From Rhizohabitans arisaemae (lineage in GTDB: Bacteria > Actinomycetota > Actinomycetes > Streptosporangiales > Streptosporangiaceae): a stretch of DNA of 64,000 nucleotides. The stretch spans positions 1 to 64,000 of the forward strand of contig NZ_BLRH01000035.1 of the NCBI RefSeq assembly GCF_025996515.1, in the 5' to 3' direction. Within the stretch, counting starts at the first letter, position 1. Each line of letters opens with the position of its first letter. This document shows, piece after piece, positions 17,121 through 24,852 of the stretch. The notes under the pieces are model-generated. The model did no database searches. It was not told the origin of the DNA and saw only the letters and a list, made by a program, of their open reading frames with translations. Made by a program: the position numbers and the translations under genes.

Positions 17121-17182
17121 GTGGCACCTCGCGGGGAGGTGCCACGTCGCCGGTAGCCGATCTCTGGGAAGCCCGAGGACGG
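17121..17182 (-). repeat. Gene-tail plus hairpin module, copy 2
   Basis: Minus-strand 17182-17147 reads PSSGFPEIGYRR, against PSPDFPEVGYRR at the end of the intact hydrolase. Arms GTGGCACCTC (17121-17130) and GAGGTGCCAC (17136-17145), identical to those of copy 1, follow immediately. The stop codon is lost, since the frame runs on into the hairpin. No gene body precedes it. Confidence 0.6.
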
Positions 17183-17197
17183 CCGTCCACGCTGTGG

Positions 17198-17614
17198 TCA
17201 GGTGCGGCTTGAGCGGAGGGCTTTGAGGATCTTCAAGGTCCCGGTCGCGAGGTGCTCCCGGTACTCGGCGGACTCCATGGGGCAGAGCGCGATCTTGCCT
17301 TCGGCGTTGAAGACGAGGCCCCAGCCGTGCTTCTTGGGCAGCGGTGAGGAGCGCAGGCAGGCTTGCGGTTTGCTGAAGAACTTCGCCCGGAGTGCGGCGA
17401 TCTCCTCGTCGGAGGCCTCCGGCAGCTCATGCCGCTTGAACCAGGTGTCGAACAGCACGTCTTCCTGGGTGTGGACGAACGGCCGGCCGGCGAGCATCTC
17501 GTACTGGAGAACGGCGACGGTCTTCTTGGCCCCACGGTCCTTGGGGGCGACGCCCTCCTTCACCGGACAGTCGTCGGCCACCGCGATGAACGTTCGGTAA
17601 TAGTTCATGTCCAT
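17198..17614 (-). CDS. DUF6157-family protein
   Basis: A 138-residue soluble protein beginning MDMNYYRTFIAVADDCPVKE, a recognisable opening of the DUF6157 family. Further conserved-looking blocks are TVAVLQYEMLAGRPFVHTQE and HGWGLVFNAEGKIALCPMES. The function of the family is unknown. AGGAG precedes the start. It stands alone between the toxin locus and the DUF1801 gene. Confidence 0.8.
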   Translation of the reverse strand: MDMNYYRTFIAVADDCPVKEGVAPKDRGAKKTVAVLQYEMLAGRPFVHTQEDVLFDTWFKRHELPEASDEEIAALRAKFFSKPQACLRSSPLPKKHGWGLVFNAEGKIALCPMESAEYREHLATGTLKILKALRSSRT

Positions 17615-17843
17615 GGGGAAGGTCTCCTACCAAGCGGTCTGTCAACTTCTCCACGCGCCCCGGAATCCTACCCAGATTCGACCGTTTCCCCAGAAACTTC
17701 TTTGCGGGTATCTCACCCCCGCCTTTGGCGGCGGAACCATCGGCGGATGCGCTGCCGCAGAGCGGTCTCCGCTTCTCCCCGGCAGGAGGCGGGCCACCTC
17801 GTTACGCCCGTGAACGGGGTGGCCCGGCTGGGAACGCGTGGCG

Positions 17844-18281
17844 TCAGGACATCGCGCGGGCGATGAGTTTCCGGATCGTGTCGGCGGTGCCCTCGTCGAT
17901 GTCGGCCACCGCATAGGTGGTGGGCCAGAAGTTCCCGTCGTCGAGGTTGGCGGTGTCGTTGAACCCGAGGCTCGTGTAACGCGTCCCGTCCTTGTCGGCG
18001 GTGCGGAAGAAGCACAGGAACTTGCCCTTGTAGGCGTAGGCGGGAGCGCCGTACCAGAGCCGCGGCGCCAGGTCCGCCGACGCGGACGTGATGACCTCGT
18101 GCGACCAGGTGGCGATGCGGCGGTCTTCGTCGGAGAGCGCCGCGATCGCGTTCAGCACGTCTTGCGCGTCGGCGGCCGCCTTGTTCTTCGCGGTCGAGCG
18201 CTTGGCTTCCTTCTTGAGTTCGGCGGAGCGTTCGCGCATCGCGGTGCGTTCGCGGTCGGTGAAGCCGTCGTTGCCGGCCAT
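17844..18281 (-). CDS. DUF1801/YdhG-like protein
   Basis: A 145-residue protein with a charged helical N-terminus (RERSAELKKEAKRSTAKNKA) followed by the DUF1801 fold: PRLWYGAPAYAYKGKFLCFF, TRYTSLGFNDTANLDDGNFW and a final helix. Related Bacillus proteins bind metal or act as iron chaperones, but a role here is not known. The start at 18281 has GAAAGGA upstream. It lies 35 bp after the VOC gene, probably in the same operon. Confidence 0.8.
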   Translation of the reverse strand: MAGNDGFTDRERTAMRERSAELKKEAKRSTAKNKAAADAQDVLNAIAALSDEDRRIATWSHEVITSASADLAPRLWYGAPAYAYKGKFLCFFRTADKDGTRYTSLGFNDTANLDDGNFWPTTYAVADIDEGTADTIRKLIARAMS

Positions 18282-18316
18282 TGTTCGTCCTTTCCTCAGA
18301 GCTCTGTCGGTTGTGG

Positions 18317-19066
18317 TCAATGGGTCACGGCCCAGGCGATGGAGTCGGGGTCGGTGAACACGTCACCGGTGCTCGCCCCCTCCGCACGCCGGTCCGGGTG
18401 TTGCGCCCGGGCGGTTTCGGTGAGGCGGCGTGCCGCTTCGGGGGTGTCCTGGCGGGAGACGAGGGTGATCCCGCCGTCGGCGGTCGTCGTGTCCGCCAGC
18501 ACACCGCCGACATCCCTGGCCAGCGCTTTGCGGGGCATGAGCCCGAGGCGGAAGGCCGGCGCCCGGAAGGCGAAGTCGACGAACTTGGATCCGTAGTCGC
18601 GGTCGACGGTGAATCCGAGCCCCTCGTAGAAGCGGCGTGAGGCGGCGACGTCGGTCACTCCGAGCAGGAGCACGATCTCTGTGGGCAGGGGCGGCGACGA
18701 GGCCGTGGCGGTGTCCTTCTTCTTCGGTGCGGAGACCTTCCAGATCGTGCCGTCCGGGCTTCGGAACGATCCGGCGAACCCGCCGAAGAACCCCTTCTTC
18801 GGCGGACGGAGGACTTCGGCACCGGCCGCGGCTGCGGCGTCGACGATCTGAGTGACGTCCGAGGGCTGGGCCACCACGTAGTTGACCACGACGAGCCCCG
18901 CCGCCTCGCGCGGGGATCGGCCGGTGGTCGCGAGTGATCCCGCCCCGTGAAGCTCAAGTGCCGCACCGGGTGACGCCGCAGGAAGCCTGAACACGGACGT
19001 GTAGAAGGCTCTCGCCTTCTCCGGGTCGGTGACGTGCACGTCGATCCGATCGAGGGTGACAGACAT
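18317..19066 (-). CDS. Two-domain VOC (glyoxalase/dioxygenase-fold) protein
   Basis: A 249-residue protein with two VOC modules: residues 1-115 (LDRIDVHVTDPEKARAFYTS, then FRSPDGTIWKVSA) and 128-249 (EIVLLLGVTDVAASRRFYEG, then FTDPDSIAWAVTH). The fold binds a metal in glyoxalases and extradiol dioxygenases. The substrate is not inferable; the usual terminal Glu ligands are not obvious, so it may be a binding protein. It follows another VOC gene by 24 bp and precedes DUF1801. Confidence 0.85.
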   Translation of the reverse strand: MSVTLDRIDVHVTDPEKARAFYTSVFRLPAASPGAALELHGAGSLATTGRSPREAAGLVVVNYVVAQPSDVTQIVDAAAAAGAEVLRPPKKGFFGGFAGSFRSPDGTIWKVSAPKKKDTATASSPPLPTEIVLLLGVTDVAASRRFYEGLGFTVDRDYGSKFVDFAFRAPAFRLGLMPRKALARDVGGVLADTTTADGGITLVSRQDTPEAARRLTETARAQHPDRRAEGASTGDVFTDPDSIAWAVTH

Positions 19067-19090
19067 GATGGGTTCCTTCCCTGGGCTCGA

Positions 19091-19501
19091 CTAGGACCGC
19101 TGGTTGATACGGATCGTGTTGCCCGCGGGGTCTCGGACGGCGCAGTCGCGCACGCCGTAGTCCTGGTCCATGGGTTCCTGCATGATCTCGACGTTGGCCG
19201 CTTCCAGCTTTTCGAACAGCGCGTCCAGGTCGTCGCTGCTCAGGGTGAGCGTGGCGTAGTTCCCCTTGACCATCAGCTCCAGGATCGTTTCGCGTTCCTG
19301 ACCGGTCAGCGTGGGGTCCGCGGCGGGCGGGGAGAGGACGATCGACACGGCGGGCTGGTCGGGCGGTCCGACCGTGATCCACCGCATGTCTTCGTAGCCG
19401 ACGTCGTTTCGGACCTCGAATCCGAGCAGATCCCGGTAGAAGGTCAGCGAGTCGTCAGGATCAAGGTGGGGCAGGAATGTCGAGTGGATGAACAGGCTCA
19501 T
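19091..19501 (-). CDS. VOC family protein
   Basis: A 136-residue single-module VOC protein: FIHSTFLPHLDPDDSLTFYR at the start, VRDCAVRDPAGNTIRINQ at the end. This class usually sits beside an AraC-type regulator, as here, 35 bp downstream of the AraC gene. The start at 19501 gives a family-typical opening (MSLFIHSTF). Confidence 0.88.
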   Translation of the reverse strand: MSLFIHSTFLPHLDPDDSLTFYRDLLGFEVRNDVGYEDMRWITVGPPDQPAVSIVLSPPAADPTLTGQERETILELMVKGNYATLTLSSDDLDALFEKLEAANVEIMQEPMDQDYGVRDCAVRDPAGNTIRINQRS

Positions 19502-19536
19502 GGCTGCGAGCCTAGAAAGCACCCCCCACCGGGCGC

Positions 19537-19944
19537 TTATCGATTCCTGACCGGTCGTGAAACCCGCTTGGCCACACAGGGTGGGATCCCGGACAGACTC
19601 CCTGCGGCGGCCGCTTTGTACTCCGAGGGGCTCATCCCCACCAGTTCCTTGAACCGGTTGCTGAACGTGCCGAGCGATCCGCATCCGACCTCGAAGCACA
19701 CATCCGTCACGGACATGTCCCCTCGGCGCAGCAGCGTCATCGCACGCTCGATGCGCCGGGTCATCAGGTAGCTGTACACCGGCTCGCCGTACGCGGCCCG
19801 GAACTCCCGGCTCAACCGCCCCGCCGACATGTGCACACCGCGGGCGAGCTCTTCGACGTTCAACGGTTTCGCGTACTCACGGTCAATCCGATCACGCACC
19901 CGGCGAATCCACACCAACTGTGAAAATCGATCACTGACAGTCAC
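19537..19944 (-). CDS. AraC-family regulator (DNA-binding domain only)
   Basis: A 135-residue protein made almost entirely of the two AraC HTHs: LNVEELARGVHMSAGRLSRE and MSVTDVCFEVGCGSLGTFSN, with the closing RFKELVGMSPSEYKA. There is no N-terminal sensor domain. The GTG start at 19944 gives VTVSDRFSQLVWIRRVRDRI, typical of these short regulators. It heads the likely VOC-VOC-DUF1801 operon. Confidence 0.88.
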   Translation of the reverse strand: MTVSDRFSQLVWIRRVRDRIDREYAKPLNVEELARGVHMSAGRLSREFRAAYGEPVYSYLMTRRIERAMTLLRRGDMSVTDVCFEVGCGSLGTFSNRFKELVGMSPSEYKAAAAGSLSGIPPCVAKRVSRPVRNR

Positions 19945-20061
19945 ACCGCCAGTATCGCACCACCACCGCAGTGGCCTCTCCACGGCATCGTCGCAGGACA
20001 CAGCCGGTACGGCCTGCGGCGCCACACGCCGTACCCGCCTGTCCGTATGGTCGCGCAGTGT

Positions 20062-20125
20062 GAGGTGCCGCAGCGTCCGGCCAGGGCTATCGGCGGTAGC
20101 CGACCTCCGGGAAGTCCGGGGACGG
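20062..20125 (-). repeat. Gene-tail plus half-hairpin module, copy 3 (functional context)
   Basis: 20125-20087 encode the hydrolase C-terminus GPSPDFPEVGYRR and stop; GAGGTGCCGC at 20062-20071 matches one hairpin arm of copies 1 and 2, but the other arm is missing. This copy shows which kind of gene the two orphan tails came from. Confidence 0.5.
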
Positions 20126-21196
20126 CCCGTCCAGCAGCGGCACCTTCCTCCCGCGCAGGTGCAGGTCGAAGAAGGCGGGGACGTATGCCCGCTGGAAGGC
20201 CAGCGCCCGAGCGGCCGGGATCGTGCCGACCACCTCCTCCAGCTGCTGCTTGGTCAGCCCCAGCGCCTTCGCCGCCATCGGGATCAGCAGGACGTCGTCG
20301 CCGAAGGAGTTGTGCGCGGCCCCCTTCAGGGTGAGGTTGAGCCGCCAGCCGCGTAGGCCGTCCCAGAACTTCCGCAAGACGGGATTGGTGGCCATGCCGC
20401 CTTTGCCGGGGGTGTCGACCACCAGGTAAGGCCGGTCAAGTCCGGACACGCCCACCTCGCCGAAGATCGCGCCGTCGAGCCCGAGACCGGCTTTGATCCG
20501 CTTGTCCTCATGCATCGTGGAGGAGGTCGCCGCACCGCCCAGTGAATGGCCGAACATACCGATCCGATCTAGCTGGAAGACGCGTTCCTTGTCCAGTTTG
20601 GGCAACTGATCCATGACGAACCGGACATCGGCCACGCGTACGGTGACCGCTTTGGCGAAGTCCGTCACCTCCGGGCCGCGCTCCACCCGGCCGCCGGGAA
20701 ACTCCACCACCGAGGCGTCGTAGGTGTGGTCGACGGTGACCACCACATAGCCGTGGCTCGCCAGCTCCTGAGCCAGGCCGGTGCCGTAAGCGCGGGAGGC
20801 GTTGGCGCCGGGCGAGTACAGGATGACCGGCAGCTTGCCGAGGTGCTTGGCGATCGGGGCCCCCAGATGCCCGGCGGTCCTGTCCATCAGGATCGCCCCC
20901 GGCTCCAGCCCGTTCTCGCTCTGGTAGCGGTCGGCCGCGGCCTTGGGCATCCAGGGGGCGACCTCGTGGCCCTTCACCTCCTGCGCCGGGTACCAGAGAC
21001 TGATCATCAGCTCGCGTTTGGCGCCGTCGTTCTTCCACGGATCCGGGCGAGCCTGATCCACCAGGTGTACCGAGACCGTGCCCACCGGGTGCTTGCCCGA
21101 CGGCGACGGCACGGTGAGCCGTTGACCGGCGGTGGATTCGGGCCCGCCGCATGCGCCGGCCAGCAGGAGCATCAGAGACATGAGTGTTCGCTTCAT
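20087..21196 (-). CDS. Lipoprotein alpha/beta-hydrolase, PAF-acetylhydrolase-like
   Basis: A 369-residue enzyme with a lipoprotein signal (MKRTLMSLMLLLAGAC; lipid Cys at 16), so it is anchored outside the membrane. The hydrolase core shows KLPVILYSPGANASRAYGTG (oxyanion strand), the nucleophile elbow FGHSLGGAA, an acidic strand near LGLDGAIFG, and a late His in KGAAHNSFGDD. The N-terminal VGTVSVHLVDQARPDPW segment is typical of PAF-AH-like and cutinase-like esterases of actinomycetes. The start is set by the signal peptide; the open frame continues far upstream but is antisense to the kinase gene. Confidence 0.85.
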   Translation of the reverse strand: MKRTLMSLMLLLAGACGGPESTAGQRLTVPSPSGKHPVGTVSVHLVDQARPDPWKNDGAKRELMISLWYPAQEVKGHEVAPWMPKAAADRYQSENGLEPGAILMDRTAGHLGAPIAKHLGKLPVILYSPGANASRAYGTGLAQELASHGYVVVTVDHTYDASVVEFPGGRVERGPEVTDFAKAVTVRVADVRFVMDQLPKLDKERVFQLDRIGMFGHSLGGAATSSTMHEDKRIKAGLGLDGAIFGEVGVSGLDRPYLVVDTPGKGGMATNPVLRKFWDGLRGWRLNLTLKGAAHNSFGDDVLLIPMAAKALGLTKQQLEEVVGTIPAARALAFQRAYVPAFFDLHLRGRKVPLLDGPSPDFPEVGYRR

Positions 21197-21445
21197 GTCC
21201 TTCACCGTGTCGGGGGAAACCGTGCCCGGCCTCAGGCTCAAGAACGGACTTGACGTCAACCCAGGACGGTACGGCCTCAGGCCCGGCCTTGTGGTCGTGA
21301 GCCGGTTACCCGCCCGGCGGCGCTCCCGGTGCCGGCATACCAGCCCAGGACGGTACGTCGGCCTCGTCCGGGGGGATGAGTGCCGCCCGGGGATGATGTC
21401 CTCCAGGGCGATTCGCGACGTGAAAGGCGCGGATACCGTGAAGCC

Positions 21446-22570
21446 ATGTCCGATCGGCGCCCCTTGATCGCCCGACGGCTGCGTCCGGGCCACTGGGTGG
21501 CGCTGGACGCCGCCGCGGCCGTACTCCTCGGCATCGGGTTTTCCGCGGTGGCCGCGCGCGGCGGCATTCTGGCGATCTTGCTGGCGTTGGCCGGATGGCT
21601 GCCGCTCGCGGTTAGACGACTTCAGCCCTGGCCGGTGTTCTGGTGGGTTCTGGCCGCCTCGGCGGCCACCGGGCTGACCGGCGAGCCCGCCTGGTTCCTG
21701 CCGGTGGCCATGGCCCTCCACGCCGTCGCCCTGCTGCAACCCCGCCGACGGGCCGTCACCGCCCTCCTGGCCTGCCTCGCGGCCGCGCCGGCCGTCGTCG
21801 TCCCGATTGCCGGATCGGCCTGGGGAGACGCGTTGTCGTCGGCCGTCTTCGCCGGGCTTGTCATGGGCCTGACCTGGACGGCGGGTACGGCTGTGCGGGA
21901 ACAGCGCGCCCACGCCGCCCGCGCGATCAGGCAGTCGGCACGCGAAGCCGTCACCCAGGAGCGGTTGCGCATCGCCAGAGAACTGCACGACGTCGTCACC
22001 CACAGCATGAGCGTGATCACGGTCACCGCGGGCGTCGCCAACCATCTGGCCGACTCCCACCCCGGCGAAACCCGTAAGGCCCTGACCCTCATCGAAGAGA
22101 TCGGCAACACCGCGCTCACCGACATGCGGAACATGCTCGGCCTGCTCCGCCGTACCGCCGACCAGGACGGACACGAGCCCATGCCGGGCCTGGCCGACGT
22201 ACCGGCGCTCGCCGAGCGGGCGGAGGCGGCCGGGGTGACGGTGGAGACGGACGTCGACCCGGGGCTGACGGTGTCCGGGGCGATCGGGGTGGCGGTCTAC
22301 CGGATCGTGCAGGAGGCGCTGACCAACGTGATCAAACATGTCGGGCCGACCCGCTGCCGGGTCGCCGTCCTGTCCGGAGAACCCGGGGAGGTCCGGGTGA
22401 CGGTACGCGACGACGGGCCGCACCGGCCCGCGCCGTCGTCGCGGACACCGGGCCACGGGCTGATCGGCATGCGGGAACGGGCCGCTCTGCACGGCGGCCG
22501 GTTCTCGGCCGGACCGCGACCCGAGGGCGGCTTCCTGATCGAAGCCACGCTGCGTACCCGCGATGGGTGA
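21446..22570 (+). CDS. Sensor histidine kinase, NarL/DesK type
   Basis: A 374-residue kinase: four to five membrane helices in residues 20-150, the HisKA_3 box with phospho-acceptor His181 (IARELHDVVTHSMSVI), and a HATPase domain with N-box VQEALTNVIKH and G-box GHGLIGMRERAA. There is no extracellular domain, so the signal is likely sensed at the membrane. Its 3' end overlaps the response regulator by 8 nt. The start at 21446 gives MSDRRPLIARRLRPGHW. Confidence 0.92.
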   Translation: MSDRRPLIARRLRPGHWVALDAAAAVLLGIGFSAVAARGGILAILLALAGWLPLAVRRLQPWPVFWWVLAASAATGLTGEPAWFLPVAMALHAVALLQPRRRAVTALLACLAAAPAVVVPIAGSAWGDALSSAVFAGLVMGLTWTAGTAVREQRAHAARAIRQSAREAVTQERLRIARELHDVVTHSMSVITVTAGVANHLADSHPGETRKALTLIEEIGNTALTDMRNMLGLLRRTADQDGHEPMPGLADVPALAERAEAAGVTVETDVDPGLTVSGAIGVAVYRIVQEALTNVIKHVGPTRCRVAVLSGEPGEVRVTVRDDGPHRPAPSSRTPGHGLIGMRERAALHGGRFSAGPRPEGGFLIEATLRTRDG

Positions 22571-23258
22571 GTCCACGTACACCGTGCTGGTCGCCGACGA
22601 TCAGCCGCTGCTGCGCGCCGCGTTCCGGCTCCTCATCGACAGCACCCCCGACCTGAAGGTGGTCGGCGAAGCGGGCACCGGCCGCGAAACGATCGAGCTG
22701 GCGGCCCGGCTGCGACCCGACCTCGTGCTGATGGACGTCCGCATGCCCGACCTGGACGGCCTCGAGGCCACCAGGCGGATCCGCGCCGACCCCTCCACCG
22801 CGGAGGTGAAGATCGTGGTGCTGACCACCTTCGACGTGGACGAGTACGTGTACGCCGCGCTCCGCGCGGGGGCCGCCGGGTTCCTGCTCAAGAACACCCA
22901 CCCCGCGGACCTGCTCGGCGCCCTGCGGGTGGTGGCGGGCGGGGAGGCGCTCCTCGCGCCCAGCGTGACCAAACGGCTCATCGAGGAGTTCGCCCGGCGG
23001 TTCGCCGGCGACCCCGGCGCCCCCGGAGCCGACCTCAGCCAGGTCACCGACCGCCAGCGGCAGGTGCTGCTGCTCATCGCCCGCGGGCTGACCAACCCGG
23101 AGATCGCCGAACGGCTCGGCGTGAGCATCGCCACGGTCAAGACCCACATCCGCGGCCTGCTCGCCAAACTCGACGCCCACGACCGCGCCCAGCTCGTGAT
23201 CGCCGCCTACGAGAGCGGCCTTGTACGGCCGGACCCGGCGAGCCCGCCTCACCCCTGA
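22563..23258 (+). CDS. NarL/FixJ-family response regulator
   Basis: A 231-residue regulator: receiver domain (acidic D12/D13, phosphorylation site D58 in LVLMDVRMPD, Lys in GFLLKNTHP) and a LuxR HTH (TDRQRQVLLLIARGLTNPEI, AERLGVSIATVKTHI). It is the partner of the kinase encoded just upstream. Its last codons overlap the 3' end of the convergent WYL regulator gene by 10 bp. Target genes are not evident. Confidence 0.94.
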   Translation: MGESTYTVLVADDQPLLRAAFRLLIDSTPDLKVVGEAGTGRETIELAARLRPDLVLMDVRMPDLDGLEATRRIRADPSTAEVKIVVLTTFDVDEYVYAALRAGAAGFLLKNTHPADLLGALRVVAGGEALLAPSVTKRLIEEFARRFAGDPGAPGADLSQVTDRQRQVLLLIARGLTNPEIAERLGVSIATVKTHIRGLLAKLDAHDRAQLVIAAYESGLVRPDPASPPHP

Positions 23259-24205
23259 GCGGCCGAGGCGTAGCGTTCCGCGAGGGCGCGTAGGTGGGCG
23301 CGGAGTTCGGGTGGGTGCAGGACGGTGAAGGGGATACCGAGGCTGCCCAGGAATCCGGCGAGGTCGTGGAGGGAGTCCGCGCCGGTTTCCAGGAGGCAGC
23401 TGTCCTCGTCGACGAGCTGCAGCAGGCCGGCGGCGGGGGTGAGCCGTTCGGCGACCTTCTCGACGGGGGCGTGCAACCGTACCCGGGCCGGATGGTTCCA
23501 GGCGGTGGAGCCCGTTCCCCGCAGGACGTGTACGGCGGCGTCGCCCTCCGGCGGCTCCCGAGGGGTGAAGCGGGGGCCGCCGGGGGTGCGGGGGGTGATG
23601 CGGTCGGCGCGGAAGGTGCGCCAGTCGTCGCGTTCCACGTCCCAGGCGAGGAGATACCAGCGCCGTCCGGTGTGCACCAGGCGGTGCGGCTCCACCTCCC
23701 GGATACTGGGGGAGTCGTCGTGGCCGCGGTAGTCGAAGCGCAGCCGCCGACGATCGCGGATGGCGGCGGCGACGACCGTCAGGGTGTCGACGTCGACGGT
23801 GGGGACACGGCCGGTGGCCGAGACGGTGGCGGCGTGCACGGCTTCGATCCGGTGGCGCAGGCGTGAAGGGATCATCCGCTGGAGTTTGGCGAGCGCGCGA
23901 AGCGAGGTCTCCTCGATCCCGGTGACGGTGCCGCCGGCCGCGGTGCTCAGGCTGACCGCGACCGCAACCGCCTCCTCGTCGTCCAGGAGCAGCGGGGGGA
24001 GGGCGGCGCCGGCCCCGAGGCGGTATCCGCCCGCCGCTCCCGGCGTCGAGTGGATCTGATAGCCGAGGATGCGCAGTCGCTCGATGTCGTTGCGCACGGT
24101 CCTGGTGGTGACGTCGAGCCGCTCGGCCAGCTCGGCTCCGGGCCAGTCGGGTCGTGCCTGGAGCAGTGACAGGAGCCGGAGCAGCCGGACCGAGGTTTCC
24201 AACAT
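23249..24205 (-). CDS. YafY-type regulator with HTH and WYL domains
   Basis: A 318-residue regulator: winged HTH (residues 1-60; WPGAELAERLDVTTRTVRND), a central helical region, the WYL sensor domain around 145-215 (RRLRFDYRGHDDSPSIREVE, HRLVHTGRRWYLLAWD) and a C-terminal WCX-like extension. It is divergent from the VOC gene 88 bp away, the usual arrangement when a YafY protein regulates a small enzyme. Confidence 0.92.
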   Translation of the reverse strand: MLETSVRLLRLLSLLQARPDWPGAELAERLDVTTRTVRNDIERLRILGYQIHSTPGAAGGYRLGAGAALPPLLLDDEEAVAVAVSLSTAAGGTVTGIEETSLRALAKLQRMIPSRLRHRIEAVHAATVSATGRVPTVDVDTLTVVAAAIRDRRRLRFDYRGHDDSPSIREVEPHRLVHTGRRWYLLAWDVERDDWRTFRADRITPRTPGGPRFTPREPPEGDAAVHVLRGTGSTAWNHPARVRLHAPVEKVAERLTPAAGLLQLVDEDSCLLETGADSLHDLAGFLGSLGIPFTVLHPPELRAHLRALAERYASAAQG

Positions 24206-24293
24206 TCTTTCAGTCTGCCGGATACTGCGGAATCACACGTTCCTCAATGCCGCCTAGCGTTGCCGGCATACCCCATGGAGGAGAGGAACGACC

Positions 24294-24710
24294 ATGTTGC
24301 GAGGACTGACCACGACCAGCTTCTGGGCCGACGACCTGGAGGCGGCCAAGGAGTGGTACACCGAGCTGCTGGGCCTTGAGCCGTACTTCGTCCGGTCGGG
24401 ACCGGATGGCCGCATCGCCTACATCGAGTTCCGGCTCGGCGACTACCAGCATGAACTGGGCATCATCCAGAGCGGCTACGCGCCGCACGGGCCGATCGGC
24501 GAGCCCGGCGGGGCCGTCGTCTACTGGCACGTCGACGACGTCGCCGCCTCCTACGACCGGCTGCTCGCGATGGGCGCCAAGGAGCACCAGCAGATCATCC
24601 AGCGCGAAGCCGGCTTCGTCACCGCCTCCGTCGTCGACCCGTTCGGGAACATCCTGGGCGTCATGTACAACCCGCACTACCTGGAGATTCTCCAGTCCAT
24701 GCAGGGATGA
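24294..24710 (+). CDS. VOC family protein
   Basis: A 138-residue VOC protein, LRGLTTTSFWADDLEAAKEW at the start and ASVVDPFGNILGVMYNPHYL at the end. GGAGGAGAGG precedes the start. Its divergence from the WYL regulator suggests it is the regulated target. The reaction is unknown. A strong hairpin follows. Confidence 0.9.
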   Translation: MLRGLTTTSFWADDLEAAKEWYTELLGLEPYFVRSGPDGRIAYIEFRLGDYQHELGIIQSGYAPHGPIGEPGGAVVYWHVDDVAASYDRLLAMGAKEHQQIIQREAGFVTASVVDPFGNILGVMYNPHYLEILQSMQG

Positions 24711-24713
24711 CCG

Positions 24714-24763
24714 CGCCCGCGGAGCCGTACTGTGCCGATGAGAGCCGGTACGGCCCGCGGGCG
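24714..24763 (+). terminator. Rho-independent-type hairpin after the VOC gene
   Basis: CGCCCGCGG and CCGTAC on the left pair with GTACGG and CCGCGGGCG on the right, one mismatch, around a 14-base loop. It starts four bases after the stop codon. Confidence 0.65.
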
Positions 24764-24852
24764 TTCATCCTCAGGAAACCTGCGCCGGTCCGTCAGGGGA
24801 CGGGCGCACAGGTTCGCCGGGACGATCGGCCGCTGATTGTCGGTGTGGCTGC

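Noticed and set aside
21197-22582. Upstream extension of the hydrolase frame across the histidine kinase gene
   Set aside because: The kinase frame on the other strand carries clear domains and the hydrolase has a lipoprotein signal at 21196.
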